DNA from: Pedobacter cryoconitis
GTDB taxonomy: Bacteria > Bacteroidota > Bacteroidia > Sphingobacteriales > Sphingobacteriaceae
NCBI RefSeq assembly: GCF_014200605.1
Contig: NZ_JACHCE010000001.1
Location: 1,240,001-1,304,000 of the forward strand
DNA length: 64,000 nt
Direction: 5' to 3'
Shown: piece after piece, positions 1 to 9,002 of the stretch
Layout of the letters: each line of letters begins with the position of its first letter
How positions within the stretch are numbered: the stretch's first letter is position 1
Notes under the pieces: generated by a model
The model's database searches: none
What the model was told of the DNA's origin: nothing
The model's input: the letters and a program-made list of their open reading frames with translations, nothing else
Program-made: the position numbers and the translations under genes

Positions 1-419
1 AAACTTCTTACGGAAATTATCTGAAAGAGAAATTTGCAGCTTATTCTCAAATTCAGTTTATAGGAGGGATTTATAATATTGATATCTTAAATAGTTTAAG
101 ATATTATTCTAAAATATATTTTCATGGACATACGGTTGGTGGTACAAATCCGTCGCTTTTGGAGGCTATGGCTTCAAGCAGTCTGATCTGTGCGAATGAT
201 AATCCCTTTAATAAGTATATCCTGGAAAAAGATGCGCTGTATTTTCAGGATGCAGAAGATGTTCGCAAGCACTTATTAACAGTAGATTATGATCGTGATC
301 TGTATCAATTGATGATTGCAAACAATTTAGATAAGATCACGAAAATATATGACTGGGAAATCATTGTCGGTCAGTATGAGCAACACTTTATAGCGGTGAA
401 GGGTTTGATAAAGCGTTAA
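1..419 (+). CDS. Glycosyltransferase, C-terminal part (5' end outside window)
   Basis: The reading frame is already open at the left edge (codons in phase with base 3) and ends with TAA at 417-419, so only about the last 138 residues are present. The first ATG at 159 is internal: coding sense continues upstream of it without a break and includes the run HGHTVGGTNPSLLEAM. That run matches the donor-nucleotide-sugar-binding end of GT4-type (GT-B fold) glycosyltransferases, where G-G-T-[ND]-P-S-L-[LV]-E-A-M carries the conserved Glu. The following residues (CANDNPFN) fit the next beta-strand of the fold. Its position beside mannose and rhamnose nucleotide-sugar genes suggests it adds a sugar to a cell-surface polysaccharide. 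Donor and acceptor cannot be read from this fragment. Confidence 0.8.
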   Translation, partial: TSYGNYLKEKFAAYSQIQFIGGIYNIDILNSLRYYSKIYFHGHTVGGTNPSLLEAMASSSLICANDNPFNKYILEKDALYFQDAEDVRKHLLTVDYDRDLYQLMIANNLDKITKIYDWEIIVGQYEQHFIAVKGLIKR

Positions 420-420
420 T

Positions 421-1983
421 TTAAAGGTTTTTCTTTAGCTTCAATTGCAAACCATAAGAATTATATAAAAGTTTACCCTGATCAAGGGCTGTGGCAAAAC
501 CTATGCTGCAGCCCTTTTTTATTGCTTTCATACTTTCCAGGTAAAAGGAGAATTGCTGTACAGGAACAAAGATATTTGTTGTTTGGGGATTTCTGATGGA
601 ACCTGTTGATCCGCCATAGATGCTGGTTCCAAAAGTACCATAGTTTTTGGAGTAAGAGAGTTTGGAAGAAAAGATCCAGTTGTACAGGCTCCCCGAAAGC
701 CCCAAATGAAATGCAACTATTCTGTTATTGATAAAATAATCCGCATAGCGGTAAGCTTGTCCTGTTCTGGCGTCATTTCTGGTGGTGATGAAAGGGGTTC
801 CAACACCCATGGTTTTGTAAGACCATCCTTCCATATAATAGAAATTATTGTAATAATCTTCATCACCAGATTTTGTTGGAACTGACCAGGGATAACCTGC
901 CTGATCTTTTGAGTAGAGGAATTCAAATAATACCTTTTTCCATTCAAAACCCCGGTTGTCGGGGTTGTAATTTTTATTTTCTATACTGATACCATTTAGC
1001 CCGTCTCTGATATTTGCGAGTTTAGATAGTGCACCTACATCGTAAAAATTCTGGCGGTAAATCATGACGCTCAGGTTATTGAAATCGTAGGTTGCCCCAA
1101 TGTCAACAGAACCGAGCTGATTGCCTATTTTAGAGGTAGGGATGCCTTTCGATCCGTAAGATTTTCCAGTGGCGACATAAAAGAATGATTTCAGGGACGA
1201 TAATTTGAAATTTGGGCCAAATGCTTCTCTTTCATTACCCCAGTATACCTGGTGATTAAATCCACCGTACAGGTTTAATTTCCAGTCTTTTTTACCAAGG
1301 CGTACGTACAATGATTTCTGGTGGAAATAGGTTACAGGATGTGTGTTTTGAATATAATAAAGAGGAGGGTTTGGAGGGGTGCCACTGATCACATCCAGAA
1401 TTCTTGTTTTTCCAACCCAGCCATGAGCGAAATTCCCTTTAAATGAGAAAAGGCCGTCAAAGGCGGGAATTCTGTAATAATCTGGAATTGAAAGTTCTAT
1501 TTTAGGTATGCCTAATGAGTTTCCGGATACGGCAAAATTACCAGAACTTAGAGCGGTGTCGCCATTCAGTCCCATTACATCTTTGCTTCTGCCTCCTTTT
1601 AATTGGAAGATGCCCGCTCTGATCTTGGCATAAGCTTCTATAAGCAGCAGGTGGGATTCTTTGCCGGCGTTCACTCTTCCATCAAAGCCAAATCCCCAGT
1701 CTATCGGTTTTTTCTTTCCTGAATTGATAGCTGTGATAGTGGGTGTGTCGTAATCCCGGTAAATTCTTCCTGTAAAACTAGCGGATGCACCGGGTGAAGG
1801 AACTGATCCGAACTGATTGGAGCGCATCCAGAAAGGGACTTCGCCATTGGATGTTCCAGTGACCTGGGTCTCTGCTTCAGCGTGTATATTTCTAAAGGTT
1901 TGTGCTTTTATTTCTATCGTGGAAATAAAAAATATGGCAGGTATCAGTAGTAAGCTGATATTGGTTGTTCTGGCGAAATTCAT
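421..1983 (-). CDS. Capsule assembly Wzi-family outer-membrane protein
   Basis: A 520-residue protein with an N-terminal signal peptide (hydrophobic stretch at about residues 8-27, ending IKAQ). The mature start contains PFWMRSNQFGSVP, typical of Bacteroidota proteins annotated as capsule assembly Wzi family. The rest alternates short aromatic beta-strands and turns (for example WGFGFDGRVN and LYVRLGKKDWKLNLYGG), as expected of an outer-membrane beta-barrel. In Enterobacteria, Wzi anchors capsule polymer at the outer surface; a similar role is inferred here from homology style and from the nearby polysaccharide genes. It is convergent with the glycosyltransferase on its left (1 base apart) and followed upstream by the co-directional guanylyltransferase gene (43 bases), so the two may share a transcript. 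Confidence 0.75.
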   Translation of the reverse strand: MNFARTTNISLLLIPAIFFISTIEIKAQTFRNIHAEAETQVTGTSNGEVPFWMRSNQFGSVPSPGASASFTGRIYRDYDTPTITAINSGKKKPIDWGFGFDGRVNAGKESHLLLIEAYAKIRAGIFQLKGGRSKDVMGLNGDTALSSGNFAVSGNSLGIPKIELSIPDYYRIPAFDGLFSFKGNFAHGWVGKTRILDVISGTPPNPPLYYIQNTHPVTYFHQKSLYVRLGKKDWKLNLYGGFNHQVYWGNEREAFGPNFKLSSLKSFFYVATGKSYGSKGIPTSKIGNQLGSVDIGATYDFNNLSVMIYRQNFYDVGALSKLANIRDGLNGISIENKNYNPDNRGFEWKKVLFEFLYSKDQAGYPWSVPTKSGDEDYYNNFYYMEGWSYKTMGVGTPFITTRNDARTGQAYRYADYFINNRIVAFHLGLSGSLYNWIFSSKLSYSKNYGTFGTSIYGGSTGSIRNPQTTNIFVPVQQFSFYLESMKAIKKGCSIGFATALDQGKLLYNSYGLQLKLKKNL

Positions 1984-2026
1984 AAAAGGATCAGGTTGAA
2001 AATAAGGAAGCAGCTTGCAATGTTGT

Positions 2027-3106
2027 TTAGATGAATGTCTCTCCGAAAGCGTTACTCATTTCTTTGACCACCTCTTTTATTTCCTGTTCCTGGTTTTTTG
2101 GGTAAATTAACAGGGCGTTCCCTTCATCTACCACTATAAAGTTGTCAAGTCCTCTTATGATAGCCAGTTTATCATTGTTGATATGAATTATACTGTTCCG
2201 GGTGTCTTTGATATGATGATGTTTAGCTGATAATACATTGTTATCTTCATTTCTTGGTGCCGATTCATACAAAGAAGCCCATGTCCCAAGATCTGACCAT
2301 CCGAAATCTGACGGTATGGTATACACATTATCCGCCTGTTCCATAATGGCGTAATCTATAGAGATGTTTGGTGAACCTGGATAGTGCTCGTTGATGAACG
2401 ATTGTTCGTCACTTGTGTTGTATAATTGGCTGCCTTTGCTGAATAGGGTGTGCATGTCTTCTGCATGTTTCTTTAACCCTTTGAGTATAGAGCTGACTTT
2501 CCAGATAAAGATGCCTGCATTCCATAAATAATCGCCGGCTTTCAGGAACTCTTTTGCTTTGTCAAGAGATGGCTTTTCTGTGAACCGGACTACTTTATGT
2601 ACACCTTCTGTTTCTGCATCTTCATATTTGATATAACCATAGCCTGTGTCTGGCCGGGTTGGAGATATGCCTAAAGTAACCAGTGCTTCGTTTTTTTCTG
2701 TATAGTTTAATGCTTGCTCAATTTTTTTGATGAAAATGTCTTCATGCAGAATGAAATGGTCGGAAGGAGCCACTACTATATTTGCCTCCGGATTTATAGC
2801 ATTAAGTTTAAATGATGCATAAGCGATGCATGGAGCGGTATTATTCCGTGTTGGTTCGCAAATTAACTGCTCTAAGCTAATTCCTTTTAGTTGATTTACA
2901 ATAATATCACTGTACTGACTGTTGGTTACGATATATATGTTTTCTGCCGGACATAATTTCAAAAAACGATCATAAGTTAATTGTAGTAGTGATTTTCCTA
3001 TTCCTAAGATGTCCAGAAACTGTTTAGGGTATGCATTACGGCTTTTAGGCCAGAATCTGCTGCCAACACCGCCGGCCATTATTAATACGAAATTGTTGTT
3101 TTTCAT
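2027..3106 (-). CDS. manC: Mannose-1-phosphate guanylyltransferase
   Basis: A 359-residue cytoplasmic enzyme of the nucleotidyltransferase fold that makes GDP-mannose from GTP and mannose-1-phosphate. The signature MAGGVGSRFWPKSRNAYPKQ at residues 10-29 carries the nucleotide-binding G-G-x-G-x-R and the P-K-Q motif. The motif VRFTEKPS in the middle is the second conserved element, and APSDHF is the metal/nucleotide motif. The length fits the short form that lacks the C-terminal isomerase domain of the bifunctional enzymes. It lies upstream of, and in the same direction as, the Wzi-like gene. The start at 3106 gives a proper first beta-strand (NNFVLIMAGG). The symbol is by family; manC, cpsB and rfbM are used interchangeably. 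Confidence 0.9.
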   Translation of the reverse strand: MKNNNFVLIMAGGVGSRFWPKSRNAYPKQFLDILGIGKSLLQLTYDRFLKLCPAENIYIVTNSQYSDIIVNQLKGISLEQLICEPTRNNTAPCIAYASFKLNAINPEANIVVAPSDHFILHEDIFIKKIEQALNYTEKNEALVTLGISPTRPDTGYGYIKYEDAETEGVHKVVRFTEKPSLDKAKEFLKAGDYLWNAGIFIWKVSSILKGLKKHAEDMHTLFSKGSQLYNTSDEQSFINEHYPGSPNISIDYAIMEQADNVYTIPSDFGWSDLGTWASLYESAPRNEDNNVLSAKHHHIKDTRNSIIHINNDKLAIIRGLDNFIVVDEGNALLIYPKNQEQEIKEVVKEMSNAFGETFI

Positions 3107-3510
3107 TTTGTTTGGTTGAATGTTTGTGTGATTAAGTTGTTGTATTTCTGTGTTTTATAAAGTTTTTTTTTCTTTGTTATCTTTAGTTTGTAATCTGTTT
3201 GAATAATTTAAATGGAATTTGAAAACATAGCTGCTATTTGCATAGTAAATGTTTATTTGGCTTTAAAATTATTCAATTATTAATGTAAACCAGGTTTAAA
3301 TTAAGGATTTAATGATTATTTAACCTTTGTATTGGCTTATTGTTGCAAATGTATTTATTTTTATGTTATTATAATTATGTTTTTGTAGTGTTTTATGTTT
3401 AATGAAAGGCTTTTTTTATTAAAGTATTATATTTAAATGAAAATTTAATGCTGTGTTAATAGGGAGAAATGCTTGATAATACTATATTTGCGTCTATAAC
3501 ATCCCTATTT
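3107..3510. promoter_or_regulatory. AT-rich divergent intergenic region
   Basis: This 404-base gap separates manC (minus strand) from the nucleotidyltransferase (plus strand) and must hold both promoters. It is very AT-rich with long T and A runs. On the plus strand, TATATTTG at 3483-3490 matches the Bacteroidota -7 consensus TAnnTTTG and lies 20 bases before the preferred ATG at 3511. On the minus strand, CAAATGTA at 3346-3353 reads TACATTTG, also a -7 match, about 240 bases before manC. No convincing -33 TTG partner was found at the ideal spacing for either, and no other gene is visible. Confidence 0.45.
3483..3490 (+). promoter_or_regulatory. Candidate -7 promoter element TATATTTG
   Basis: An exact match to the TAnnTTTG element recognised by the primary sigma factor of Bacteroidota. 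It lies inside the longest open frame that could be drawn for the downstream gene (ATG at 3469), so it argues that translation really begins at the ATG at 3511. A good -33 element was not found. Confidence 0.4.
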
Positions 3511-4419
3511 ATGACTAAATTAAAACCTTCATTAGTAATTTTAGCCGCCGGCATGGCGAGCCGGTATGGCGGTAACAAGCAGATTGAATCTTTTGGTCCT
3601 TCGGGAGAGATCATTATGGAGTATTCAATTTTTGACGCGATTAAAGCAGGCTTTGGCCGTGTGATTTTCATCATTCGTGAGGAGTTTGCTGAGTCTTTTA
3701 AGGCGTCTATTGAGCCTAAGCTTGCAGGTAAAATCGAATTGGATTACGTGTATCAGTCTTTGGATAAATTTAGCGGGGGTATGCAGATTTCTGCAGCGCG
3801 TACAAAGCCTTTCGGTACACAGCACGCATTATTATGTACCAAGGATGTGCTGGATGCTCCTTTTGCTGTGATTAATGCTGATGATTTTTATGGTTATGAT
3901 GCTTTTAAGCAGGCTCATGATTTTCTGACGACAGAAGCCGGGGATGGAAAATATGCTTGTGTGGGATATGAGCTTAAAAATACCCTGAGTGATCATGGTT
4001 CAGTTACCCGCGGAGAGATTAATGTAAGTGATGCGGGTAATATCGTTGGAATTACAGAACGTAAGGAGATCAGTAAAATAGAAGGCAGGGCAATTGTTAA
4101 AGATGGCTCCTCTCTGATTGAGTTGCCTTTGGATACTAAGGTGAGTATGAACTTCTTTTGTTTTACCCCTGAATTTGTAAATTGGAGTGAAGCTGAGTAT
4201 ATTAAGTTTCTAATCGCAAATGCAGATAATCTGAAAGCTGAATTTTTGATCCCTGAAGTTGCTGATCAATTGATTAATGCAGGTAAAGGTGTGGTGAAAA
4301 TGATTCCTACTCATGCGAAATGGTTTGGTGTGACTTTTAAAGAGGATGCGTCGATTGTAAAAGCGCAGTTGCAGGAGCTGACAAAGGCGGGTGTCTATCC
4401 TGTTGATTTGTGGAATTGA
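3511..4419 (+). CDS. Sugar nucleotidyltransferase family protein
   Basis: 302 residues from the ATG at 3511. The first beta-strand and nucleotide loop are SLVILAAGMASRYGGNKQ (near residues 6-23), a variant of the G-x-G-x-R loop of sugar-1-phosphate nucleotidyltransferases. INADDFYG in the centre is the metal-binding Asp motif. The start at 3511 is preferred to the in-frame ATG at 3469 because the 14 extra residues precede the conserved first strand and the intervening DNA holds a promoter-like -7 box. It heads a co-directional run with rmlB-rmlD-rmlA (33-base gap to rmlB), so it probably activates a sugar for the same surface glycan. The exact sugar phosphate cannot be told from sequence. Confidence 0.75.
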   Translation: MTKLKPSLVILAAGMASRYGGNKQIESFGPSGEIIMEYSIFDAIKAGFGRVIFIIREEFAESFKASIEPKLAGKIELDYVYQSLDKFSGGMQISAARTKPFGTQHALLCTKDVLDAPFAVINADDFYGYDAFKQAHDFLTTEAGDGKYACVGYELKNTLSDHGSVTRGEINVSDAGNIVGITERKEISKIEGRAIVKDGSSLIELPLDTKVSMNFFCFTPEFVNWSEAEYIKFLIANADNLKAEFLIPEVADQLINAGKGVVKMIPTHAKWFGVTFKEDASIVKAQLQELTKAGVYPVDLWN

Positions 4420-4452
4420 TAATCAGAATGATCAAAATATAAACCTATTGTA

Positions 4453-5508
4453 ATGGAAAAAAGAATTTTAATTACCGGTGGAGCTGGGTTCATCGGTTCT
4501 CATGTAGTGCGCAGGTTCGTGAAAAGCTATCCTGGTTATAAAATTGTAAATCTGGATAAGCTGACTTATGCGGGCAATCTTTTGAATCTGGTTGATATAG
4601 AAGATGAGCCGAATTATGAGTTTGTGAAAGGGGATATTGTAGATGCTGGTTTTATTGCAGATTTATTTAGTGTCTATCAGTTTGATGCGGTGATACATTT
4701 AGCTGCAGAGTCGCATGTTGACCGCTCTATAGCGAATCCTATGGAATTTGTAATGACTAATGTTATTGGGACAGTTAATCTTTTAAATGCGGCAAAGGAA
4801 TATTGGAAAGGTGATTATGATAAAAAACGCTTCTATCATGTTTCTACAGATGAGGTTTATGGTGCTTTAGGTGAAACAGGTATGTTCACTGAGGCTACTT
4901 CCTATGATCCGCATAGTCCTTACTCTGCATCTAAAGCGAGTTCTGACCATTTTGTACGTGCTTATCATGATACCTATGGTTTGGATGTGGTCATCTCGAA
5001 TTGCTCAAATAATTATGGTTCTCATCATTTTCCGGAGAAGCTGATTCCTTTAGCTATTAATAATATTAAAAATAATAAAGCTGTGCCTGTCTATGGTAAA
5101 GGTGAAAATGTGCGTGACTGGCTTTGGGTAGAAGATCATGCGCGGGCTATTGATGTGATTTTTCATCAGGCAAAAACTGGTGAAACCTATAATATTGGTG
5201 GTCATAATGAATGGAAAAATATTGATCTGATTAAATTGCTTTGTAAAATCATGGATCAAAAATTAGGGCGTGAGGCTGGTGCTTCTGAGCAGTTGATTAC
5301 TTATGTGACAGATCGGGCGGGTCATGATTTAAGATATGCGATTGATTCATCTAAGCTTCAGCACAATCTGGGTTGGGTGCCTGGTCTGCAATTTGAAGAA
5401 GGTTTGGCTAAAACTGTGGATTGGTATCTTGAAAATGAGCAATGGCTAAATGATGTGACTTCGTCAAATTATCAATCTTATTACGAAACCCAATACGCAG
5501 AAAGATAA
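4453..5508 (+). CDS. rfbB: dTDP-glucose 4,6-dehydratase
   Basis: A 351-residue extended short-chain dehydrogenase that converts dTDP-glucose to dTDP-4-keto-6-deoxyglucose, step two of dTDP-L-rhamnose synthesis. The NAD-binding Rossmann loop GGAGFIGSH lies at residues 8-16. The catalytic triad region has STDEVYG (Thr-Asp-Glu of the RmlB type) and YSASKASSDH (Tyr-x-x-x-Lys). The substrate-binding motif NNYG and the downstream NVRDWLWVEDHARA are characteristic of RmlB. Full length. Its TAA overlaps by one base with the ATG of rmlD, indicating translational coupling. Confidence 0.95.
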   Translation: MEKRILITGGAGFIGSHVVRRFVKSYPGYKIVNLDKLTYAGNLLNLVDIEDEPNYEFVKGDIVDAGFIADLFSVYQFDAVIHLAAESHVDRSIANPMEFVMTNVIGTVNLLNAAKEYWKGDYDKKRFYHVSTDEVYGALGETGMFTEATSYDPHSPYSASKASSDHFVRAYHDTYGLDVVISNCSNNYGSHHFPEKLIPLAINNIKNNKAVPVYGKGENVRDWLWVEDHARAIDVIFHQAKTGETYNIGGHNEWKNIDLIKLLCKIMDQKLGREAGASEQLITYVTDRAGHDLRYAIDSSKLQHNLGWVPGLQFEEGLAKTVDWYLENEQWLNDVTSSNYQSYYETQYAER

Positions 5509-6374
5509 TGGAAGTATTAGTATTGGGTGCTGCCGGCCAGTTGGGCAGTTGTATTAAAAAAGTAGCCGCTGAAACTCATCTGGATTCTATCTCTTTTCCT
5601 GATGAGAATGCTGGAAATATATTGGATTTTGAAGGCTTGAAAAGATTGTTTATAGCAGAACAGCCCCGGTTTGTTATTAATTGTGCTGCTTATACTGCTG
5701 TGGATAAGGCTGAGGATGATGTTGAGCTTTGTGGTTTGATTAATAAAAAAGGTGCAGCAAATATTGCTATGCTTTGTCAGGAATTTGGAGCTGTGATGGT
5801 TCATGTGTCTACAGATTTTGTGTTTGCCGGTGATAGTGTTGGTTTACTAAAGGAGACAGATATCGCAAATCCGGTAAATGTTTATGGTTTAACAAAGTTG
5901 GAAGGGGAGCGGGCTATTGCAGCCGTGCTTCCGGCTCATTTTATCATCCGTACAAGCTGGCTTTATTCTGAGTATGGAAATAATTTTGTGAAAACAATGT
6001 TGAAATTAGGTTCAGAAAGGGATGAGCTGAGTATTATAGCTGATCAGATTGGTACGCCTACTTATGCTGTGGATCTGGCAAGGGTTATCCTGTTGATTGT
6101 CGGATCGGGAAAAACAACCTATGGTGTTTATCATTATAGCAATGAAGGAGTGGCTTCCTGGTATGATTTTGCACAGGGGATTTTTGATCTGAGTGGTACT
6201 GATGTGAAATTATCGCCTATTCCAACTTCTAAATATCCAACAAGGGCAGTAAGGCCAAAATTTTCTGTAATGGATAAAGCTAAAATCAAAGAAACTTTTG
6301 GTTTGGAAATTCCGTATTGGAGAAATAGTTTAATCGTGTGTGTAAACCAGCTGGCTTTTTTAGCGGCAATTTAA
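5508..6374 (+). CDS. rfbD: dTDP-4-dehydrorhamnose reductase
   Basis: A 288-residue NAD(P)H-dependent reductase catalysing the last step to dTDP-L-rhamnose. It shows the Rossmann loop GAAGQLG near the N-terminus, the RmlD hallmark NCAAYTAVDKAE, then STDFVFAG and the catalytic YGLTKLEGE (Tyr-x-x-x-Lys). The substrate segment IRTSWLYSEYGNNFVKTM is also typical. Its start codon overlaps the rmlB stop by one base, and rmlA follows after 8 bases, so these three are one operon. The 3,5-epimerase RmlC that must act between RmlB and RmlD is not encoded in this window. Confidence 0.93.
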   Translation: MEVLVLGAAGQLGSCIKKVAAETHLDSISFPDENAGNILDFEGLKRLFIAEQPRFVINCAAYTAVDKAEDDVELCGLINKKGAANIAMLCQEFGAVMVHVSTDFVFAGDSVGLLKETDIANPVNVYGLTKLEGERAIAAVLPAHFIIRTSWLYSEYGNNFVKTMLKLGSERDELSIIADQIGTPTYAVDLARVILLIVGSGKTTYGVYHYSNEGVASWYDFAQGIFDLSGTDVKLSPIPTSKYPTRAVRPKFSVMDKAKIKETFGLEIPYWRNSLIVCVNQLAFLAAI

Positions 6375-6382
6375 ATTAATGT

Positions 6383-7243
6383 ATGAAAGGAATAATTCTG
6401 GCAGGAGGAAGCGGAACGCGTTTGCATCCCCTGACTCTGGTAATGAGTAAGCAAATGATGCCGGTTTATGATAAGCCGATGATATATTATCCACTGTCTA
6501 CGCTGATGCTGGCTGGGATAAATGAAGTGTTGATTATCTCTACGCCGCACGATTTGCCGAACTTTGAAAAATTATTGGGAGATGGAAGTCGTCTTGGCTG
6601 TAAATTTTCTTATGCTGTTCAGGAAAATCCCAATGGATTGGCCCAGGCTTTTGTAATAGGTGCTGATTTTATTGGTCAGGATAAAGTTGCGCTTGTGTTG
6701 GGAGATAATATTTTTTATGGAGAGGGGATGTCTAAATTATTGCAGGCAAGTACAGATCCGGATGGAGGGGTGGTGTTTGCTTACCAGGTCTCTGATCCTG
6801 AAAGATATGGGGTGGTGGAATTTGATAGGGATAAGAAAGCAATATCAATTGAAGAAAAACCTGTGAATCCAAAATCTGATTATGCGGTTCCGGGATTGTA
6901 TTTTTATGATAACAGTGTTGTAGAGATTGCTAAAAATATTAAACCGTCTCCTCGCGGAGAGTACGAGATTACTGATGTCAATAAAGTTTATCTGGAGCAG
7001 GGTAAATTGAAAGTTGGAGTATTAAGCAGGGGTACGGCCTGGCTGGATACAGGAACATTTAATTCTCTGATGCAGGCAGGGCAATTTGTTCAGGTGATTG
7101 AAGAGCGTCAGGGTTTAAAAATCGGTGCAATAGAAGAAATAGCCTATAGAATGGGTTTTATAAATGCAGAGCAGTTGATTGATGTCGCTGCGCCATTGGT
7201 TAAAAGTGGTTATGGTCAGTATTTGTTAAAGCTGATCAGGTAA
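6383..7243 (+). CDS. rfbA: Glucose-1-phosphate thymidylyltransferase
   Basis: A 286-residue enzyme that joins dTTP and glucose-1-phosphate to give dTDP-glucose, the first step of the rhamnose pathway. The N-terminus carries [11 protein letters not shown] and [20 protein letters not shown], the RmlA signature. LGDNIFYG is the metal motif and [11 protein letters not shown] the second conserved block. Length and motifs match homotetrameric RmlA. It ends the rml run; a strong pair of hairpins lies 10-70 bases downstream. The gene order B-D-A differs from the common B-D-A-C or A-B-C-D clusters only in lacking C. Confidence 0.95.
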   Translation: MKGIILAGGSGTRLHPLTLVMSKQMMPVYDKPMIYYPLSTLMLAGINEVLIISTPHDLPNFEKLLGDGSRLGCKFSYAVQENPNGLAQAFVIGADFIGQDKVALVLGDNIFYGEGMSKLLQASTDPDGGVVFAYQVSDPERYGVVEFDRDKKAISIEEKPVNPKSDYAVPGLYFYDNSVVEIAKNIKPSPRGEYEITDVNKVYLEQGKLKVGVLSRGTAWLDTGTFNSLMQAGQFVQVIEERQGLKIGAIEEIAYRMGFINAEQLIDVAAPLVKSGYGQYLLKLIR

Positions 7244-7253
7244 TTGTTTTTAG

Positions 7254-7316
7254 CCGGACTTAATGTCCGGGAGAAAGAATCCTCCGTGTATCTATATATG
7301 CGGAGGATTTTTTTTT
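7254..7316 (+). terminator. Two consecutive hairpins, second an intrinsic terminator
   Basis: The first stem pairs CCGGAC (7254-7259) with GTCCGG (7265-7270). The second pairs AATCCTCCG (7278-7286) with CGGAGGATT (7301-7309) and runs directly into a T tract to 7316. This is the expected end of the rml transcript. Confidence 0.8.
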
Positions 7317-7561
7317 GATCGTTTTAATCTTTATTTAATGTCTTTTTAATGTATTTGTTGTTAAATGAAATGATAAAAAATTTTTTAAAACCATAGGGAG
7401 TATAAGGCTTATTTTTTACTCTATAATTTCCAAATGTTGATTTATTAATAATAATTTCACATTAAAAAACTTTTTCAGTTAAAATTTACAATATATTTGA
7501 TAATATACTTTGCGATTGACGCTTATTTGCTATATTCGTTTATCTATATTAAAATCTACCT
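7317..7561 (+). promoter_or_regulatory. AT-rich promoter region of the sugar phosphotransferase gene
   Basis: Together with the terminator this makes a 318-base gap without genes. TATATTTG at 7492-7499 is an exact -7 (TAnnTTTG) match, 62 bases before the ATG at 7562. No clear -33 element was found. Nothing else is recognisable. Confidence 0.35.
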
Positions 7562-8956
7562 ATGCAAACACGTTATTTATATCTTTTAAGGTATGTTTTA
7601 CCTGTCACGGATCTGTTGATGCTCAATCTGATCTACTTTTCAGCATTCAATCTGAGTATATTTATGGGAAAATTTGTTTCCTATGAATTGCTGCATCACT
7701 ATGTGATTATCTGTAATCTGATCTGGGTATTTAATGCGCTATTATTTGGCATGTATACCGAATATGGGGCCAGGCGGCTTGAGCGTATTTACAGAAGTAC
7801 ATTCAGGAGTATTCTGATGCATTGTGTATTGTTCTCGGTATATCTGTTACTTGAAAAAAATATAGAATTCTCAAAAACCTTTATTGTTATATTTTATTTA
7901 TTGCTTTCGGCGTCATTTGTGCTAAACCGTTTTGTTGGTACGGCGCTTCAATTCTTGCTGATCAATAAATTTCATGTAACTAAAAAGGTTGCCGTAATGG
8001 GTGGAAATCCTACCGGTAACCGGCTTGCCAGCTATTTGACTCAGCAAAATAACGTAGATTTTTATGGAATTATCGCTGAATGTGATGAGGATTTTTACAG
8101 TGATCAAACCGGTTTGATTTCCGAATTTGCTATTTCTGAGATGAAAGCAGCAGCAGCAGGAGGCGTAAAAGATTTATATGTCTCAGTGCCGCCAGAAAGA
8201 ATGGGAATGATGCATACGCTTGTCCGGGAAGCGGACAAACAATGTTTGCGTTTAAAATTCATTCCTGATATAGCTGGTTCTTTGGACGCGCCTTATACAA
8301 TGAGTTATATGGGAGATGAATTCCCGATTATTACACTTCGTAACGAACCTTTGGAATTAATGGGTAATCGTTTTAAGAAACGGACCTTTGATATTATATT
8401 CAGTGGATTAGTTATCTTATTTATTTTAAGCTGGCTGTATCCGATCATTGCGCTGCTGATTAAAATGCAGAGTAAAGGGCCTGTATTGTTTAAACAATTA
8501 CGCAGTGGCCGGAATGATGAGCCTTTCTGGTGTCTGAAATTCAGAAGTATGCGTATGAATAGCAGCAGTGACAAAAAACAAGCTACTAAAAACGACGACC
8601 GTATTACACCAATTGGGAAATTCCTGAGAAAAACAAGTCTGGATGAATTACCTCAGTTTTTTAATGTTTTTGCAGGAAGTATGACTGTTGTTGGGCCCAG
8701 ACCGCATATGTTAAGTCATACGGAGCAGTACAGAGCTATTATCAGCGAATTCATGGTGCGCCATTTTATGAAACCAGGTATAACCGGCTGGGCACAAGTC
8801 AATGGTTTCCGCGGAGAGACCAAAGAAGCTGGTTCAATGGAAAAACGTGTTAAACATGATATCTGGTATCTGGAAAACTGGACCGCTATGCTTGATGTAA
8901 AGATCCTGTTTATGACAATTATCAATGTACTTCACGGAGAGGATAACGCTTATTAA
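7562..8956 (+). CDS. Polyprenyl-phosphate sugar phosphotransferase (WcaJ/WbaP-like)
   Basis: A 464-residue membrane enzyme that transfers a sugar-1-phosphate to undecaprenyl phosphate and so starts assembly of an exopolysaccharide or capsule repeat. Four hydrophobic segments lie in the first 125 residues, then a Rossmann-like region (KVAVMGGNPTGNRLASYL), then the catalytic bacterial-sugar-transferase domain from about residue 275. That domain begins KRTFDIIFSGLVILF, includes CLKFRSMR, TSLDELPQFFNV and VVGPRPH, and ends with GITGWAQVNGFRGE, all conserved in the family. The order and length match the exopolysaccharide polyprenyl glycosylphosphotransferase group. The first sugar is usually glucose or galactose; which one cannot be read here. 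Confidence 0.9.
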   Translation: MQTRYLYLLRYVLPVTDLLMLNLIYFSAFNLSIFMGKFVSYELLHHYVIICNLIWVFNALLFGMYTEYGARRLERIYRSTFRSILMHCVLFSVYLLLEKNIEFSKTFIVIFYLLLSASFVLNRFVGTALQFLLINKFHVTKKVAVMGGNPTGNRLASYLTQQNNVDFYGIIAECDEDFYSDQTGLISEFAISEMKAAAAGGVKDLYVSVPPERMGMMHTLVREADKQCLRLKFIPDIAGSLDAPYTMSYMGDEFPIITLRNEPLELMGNRFKKRTFDIIFSGLVILFILSWLYPIIALLIKMQSKGPVLFKQLRSGRNDEPFWCLKFRSMRMNSSSDKKQATKNDDRITPIGKFLRKTSLDELPQFFNVFAGSMTVVGPRPHMLSHTEQYRAIISEFMVRHFMKPGITGWAQVNGFRGETKEAGSMEKRVKHDIWYLENWTAMLDVKILFMTIINVLHGEDNAY

Positions 8957-9002
8957 AATCATGTCTGTACTAGTCAAATAATGCACATAATCAATTGGAT
9001 TT

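Noticed and set aside
5508..5804. Minus-strand frame inside rmlD
   Set aside because: It is antisense to a gene with all RmlD motifs and shows no recognisable domain.
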